Of a stretch of DNA of 22,799 nucleotides, positions 21,699 through 22,799 are shown piece after piece. How positions within the stretch are numbered: the stretch's first letter is position 1; the number at the start of each line of letters is the position of its first letter. The position numbers and the translations under genes were made by a program. Source of the DNA: a virus; the IMG/VR virus record IMGVR_UViG_3300046467_001457, positions 1-22,799 of that record. One strand, 5' to 3'. The notes under the pieces are model-generated. The model was not told where the DNA came from. It worked only from the letters and a program-made list of their open reading frames with translations, and did no database searches.

Positions 21699-22799
21699 AT
21701 GCCCTTCAAAAGCAAAGCACAACAACGTTGGATGTATGCCAACGAGCCTGAGATGGCTAAGAAGTGGTCGGATCATACTCCCGACCATAAGTCTCTGCCT
21801 ACGAAGACAAAGAAGAAACGGAAGAAGAAAGCGGGAGACGCGCTAGATACCGCTTGGAAGGCCATTAAGGCTCCTATCGCTGCGGCTTCCAATGCCGCCA
21901 CCGACAGGGAAAAGAAGCGGCTCAAGGAAGAAGAGCAGCTTCAACGAGCGGTGGACAGGCATACGAGGGAACGTCTTGCCCGTCAGATCGCAAAACAGCG
22001 CGTCCCCAAAATGGGTGCTTACGACCCCCTTCAACCCCCTCTCGATCGGCACTTTGAGATGCAGGAAACAATAAAGAAATCGATGCGAAAGCATGCCATG
22101 GCCAATCACTTGTGTGATGTGTTTGGCGGTAACAAGTCTAAGGCCATTAAAATAACAAAGGATAAGAATATGTCTAAGCGAGAAAAAAGAGGATATCTTC
22201 AGAGGAACCTTTCTAGACCTCAACGCATGAAGATTGCGTCGTTAATTGTTAACAGGTACGCGGAAAAGAAGGCTAACGAAGCACGCGTGCAGGCTCTCGT
22301 GGGGCAGGGCATGAGCCCGAAAGGGGCCATTAAAAATGCTTATCCTGACTGGGATGACAATAAGGTTTCTGATGCTGCATCCAAGTTCCCCGGTATGGCT
22401 AAGGCGGCAGCACCCCCACGGATGCCTATAGCAGGTGCAGGTGCTTTGGGAGGTATTCGAGGCGGACTCGGTGGGCCTCCCCAGCGCAACCTGCCCGGGC
22501 CAAACGACGTGCCGGGTAAGATAAATCAAGGGCTAAGCGGTATAAGCGGAGCCGCTGGCGGTATGTCCGGAGCCATGAGTCGCGCGGCTAAAGGTATTGC
22601 TGGAATGGGTAGAGCAGCCGCTGGTGCAGGATCAAAGCCGCAGCAATCCGCTGACCAGATGCAGCATCTGGCTTCGATGGGCGGAGGAATGGTAAATCCA
22701 CCCCCTACTGGTGATTTGCCTAGTATGTACGATCAGGAGCTGTACGAGATGAATCGTCCTGATCGTCAGCCCAGCATGGTAAACTTTCAGCGGCAGGAG
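21699..22799 (+). CDS. basic phage protein with KSKAQQRWM N-terminal motif (3' end outside window)
   Basis: The reading frame from ATG 21699 is open to the right edge, 367 codons, with no stop. A ribosome site GGAG lies eight bases upstream at 21687-21690. The N terminus reads Met-Pro-Phe-Lys-Ser-Lys-Ala-Gln-Gln-Arg-Trp-Met, then Pro-Glu-Met-Ala-Lys-Lys-Trp, a motif very common at the start of phage proteins of unknown role. A Lys-rich stretch (residues about 35-46), charged helices to about residue 220 and then a Gly/Ala/Met/Pro-rich region follow. The composition suggests a virion-associated protein that may touch DNA. The 80 bases before the start contain no gene and no clear structure. 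Confidence 0.75.
   Translation, partial: MPFKSKAQQRWMYANEPEMAKKWSDHTPDHKSLPTKTKKKRKKKAGDALDTAWKAIKAPIAAASNAATDREKKRLKEEEQLQRAVDRHTRERLARQIAKQRVPKMGAYDPLQPPLDRHFEMQETIKKSMRKHAMANHLCDVFGGNKSKAIKITKDKNMSKREKRGYLQRNLSRPQRMKIASLIVNRYAEKKANEARVQALVGQGMSPKGAIKNAYPDWDDNKVSDAASKFPGMAKAAAPPRMPIAGAGALGGIRGGLGGPPQRNLPGPNDVPGKINQGLSGISGAAGGMSGAMSRAAKGIAGMGRAAAGAGSKPQQSADQMQHLASMGGGMVNPPPTGDLPSMYDQELYEMNRPDRQPSMVNFQRQE

Noticed and set aside
21843-22223. A reverse-strand frame of 126 residues and neighbours to 22529
   Set aside because: These are antisense to the open + frame from 21699, which has a ribosome site and a known phage N-terminal motif.
1-22799. tRNA genes, CRISPR arrays, insertion sequences, attachment sites
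   Set aside because: I saw no cloverleaf with a conserved T-loop, no spaced direct repeats, no transposase or integrase and no terminal inverted repeats by reading; a tool search could still find short ones.

Overview
The window looks like part of a large tailed double-stranded DNA bacteriophage genome, probably from an environmental or metagenomic source. All 31 genes I accept lie on the + strand. They are packed with ATGA or TAATG overlaps or very short gaps, and most have Shine-Dalgarno-like sites. A convincing portal protein sits next to recombination genes of phage type. No tRNA, rRNA, CRISPR array, insertion sequence or integrase is visible. The host cannot be read from the sequence. 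No terminase, major capsid or polymerase gene falls inside the window, so lineage is open.

Layout. (1) Bases 1-8.2 kb hold a recombination/nucleic-acid module: the C-terminal part of a RecA-like recombinase cut by the left edge, a protein with two AT-hook motifs, a GT-A glycosyltransferase, several unrecognised genes (one ending in zinc-ribbon cysteine pairs), a DnaQ-like DEDDh exonuclease, a RuvC-like Holliday junction resolvase coupled to it, and a protein with a possible degenerate P-loop fold. (2) 8.2-11.8 kb holds small and medium unrecognised genes, several with acidic or proline-rich tails. (3) 11.8-13.8 kb is the portal gene. (4) 13.8-21.6 kb is the accessory region of most interest. 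It has a GT2 glycosyltransferase, a DUF616-type glycosyltransferase, a GT4-type GT-B enzyme, a sulfotransferase-like protein with a degenerate P-loop, a tiny basic protein coupled to a tubulin/FtsZ-superfamily GTPase with a ~130-residue N-terminal extension, two heavily overlapping small genes, an acidic-repeat protein, a GT-D (DUF1792-like) glycosyltransferase and a fucosyltransferase-like protein. (5) From 21.7 kb a basic, then Gly/Ala/Met-rich protein starting with a common phage N-terminal motif runs off the right edge.

How the genes may work together (inference). The left part would handle recombination and resolution of phage DNA before packaging through the portal. The right part looks like a polysaccharide- or glycoprotein-building cassette combining at least five glycosyltransferase types with a possible sulfation enzyme, interleaved with a phage cytoskeletal GTPase. 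The two hairpins, at 2295-2338 and 10295-10326, are the only clear intergenic structures and may divide the region into transcription units. The most promising new biology is the phage tubulin with its coupled basic partner, and the glycan cassette placed next to the portal.
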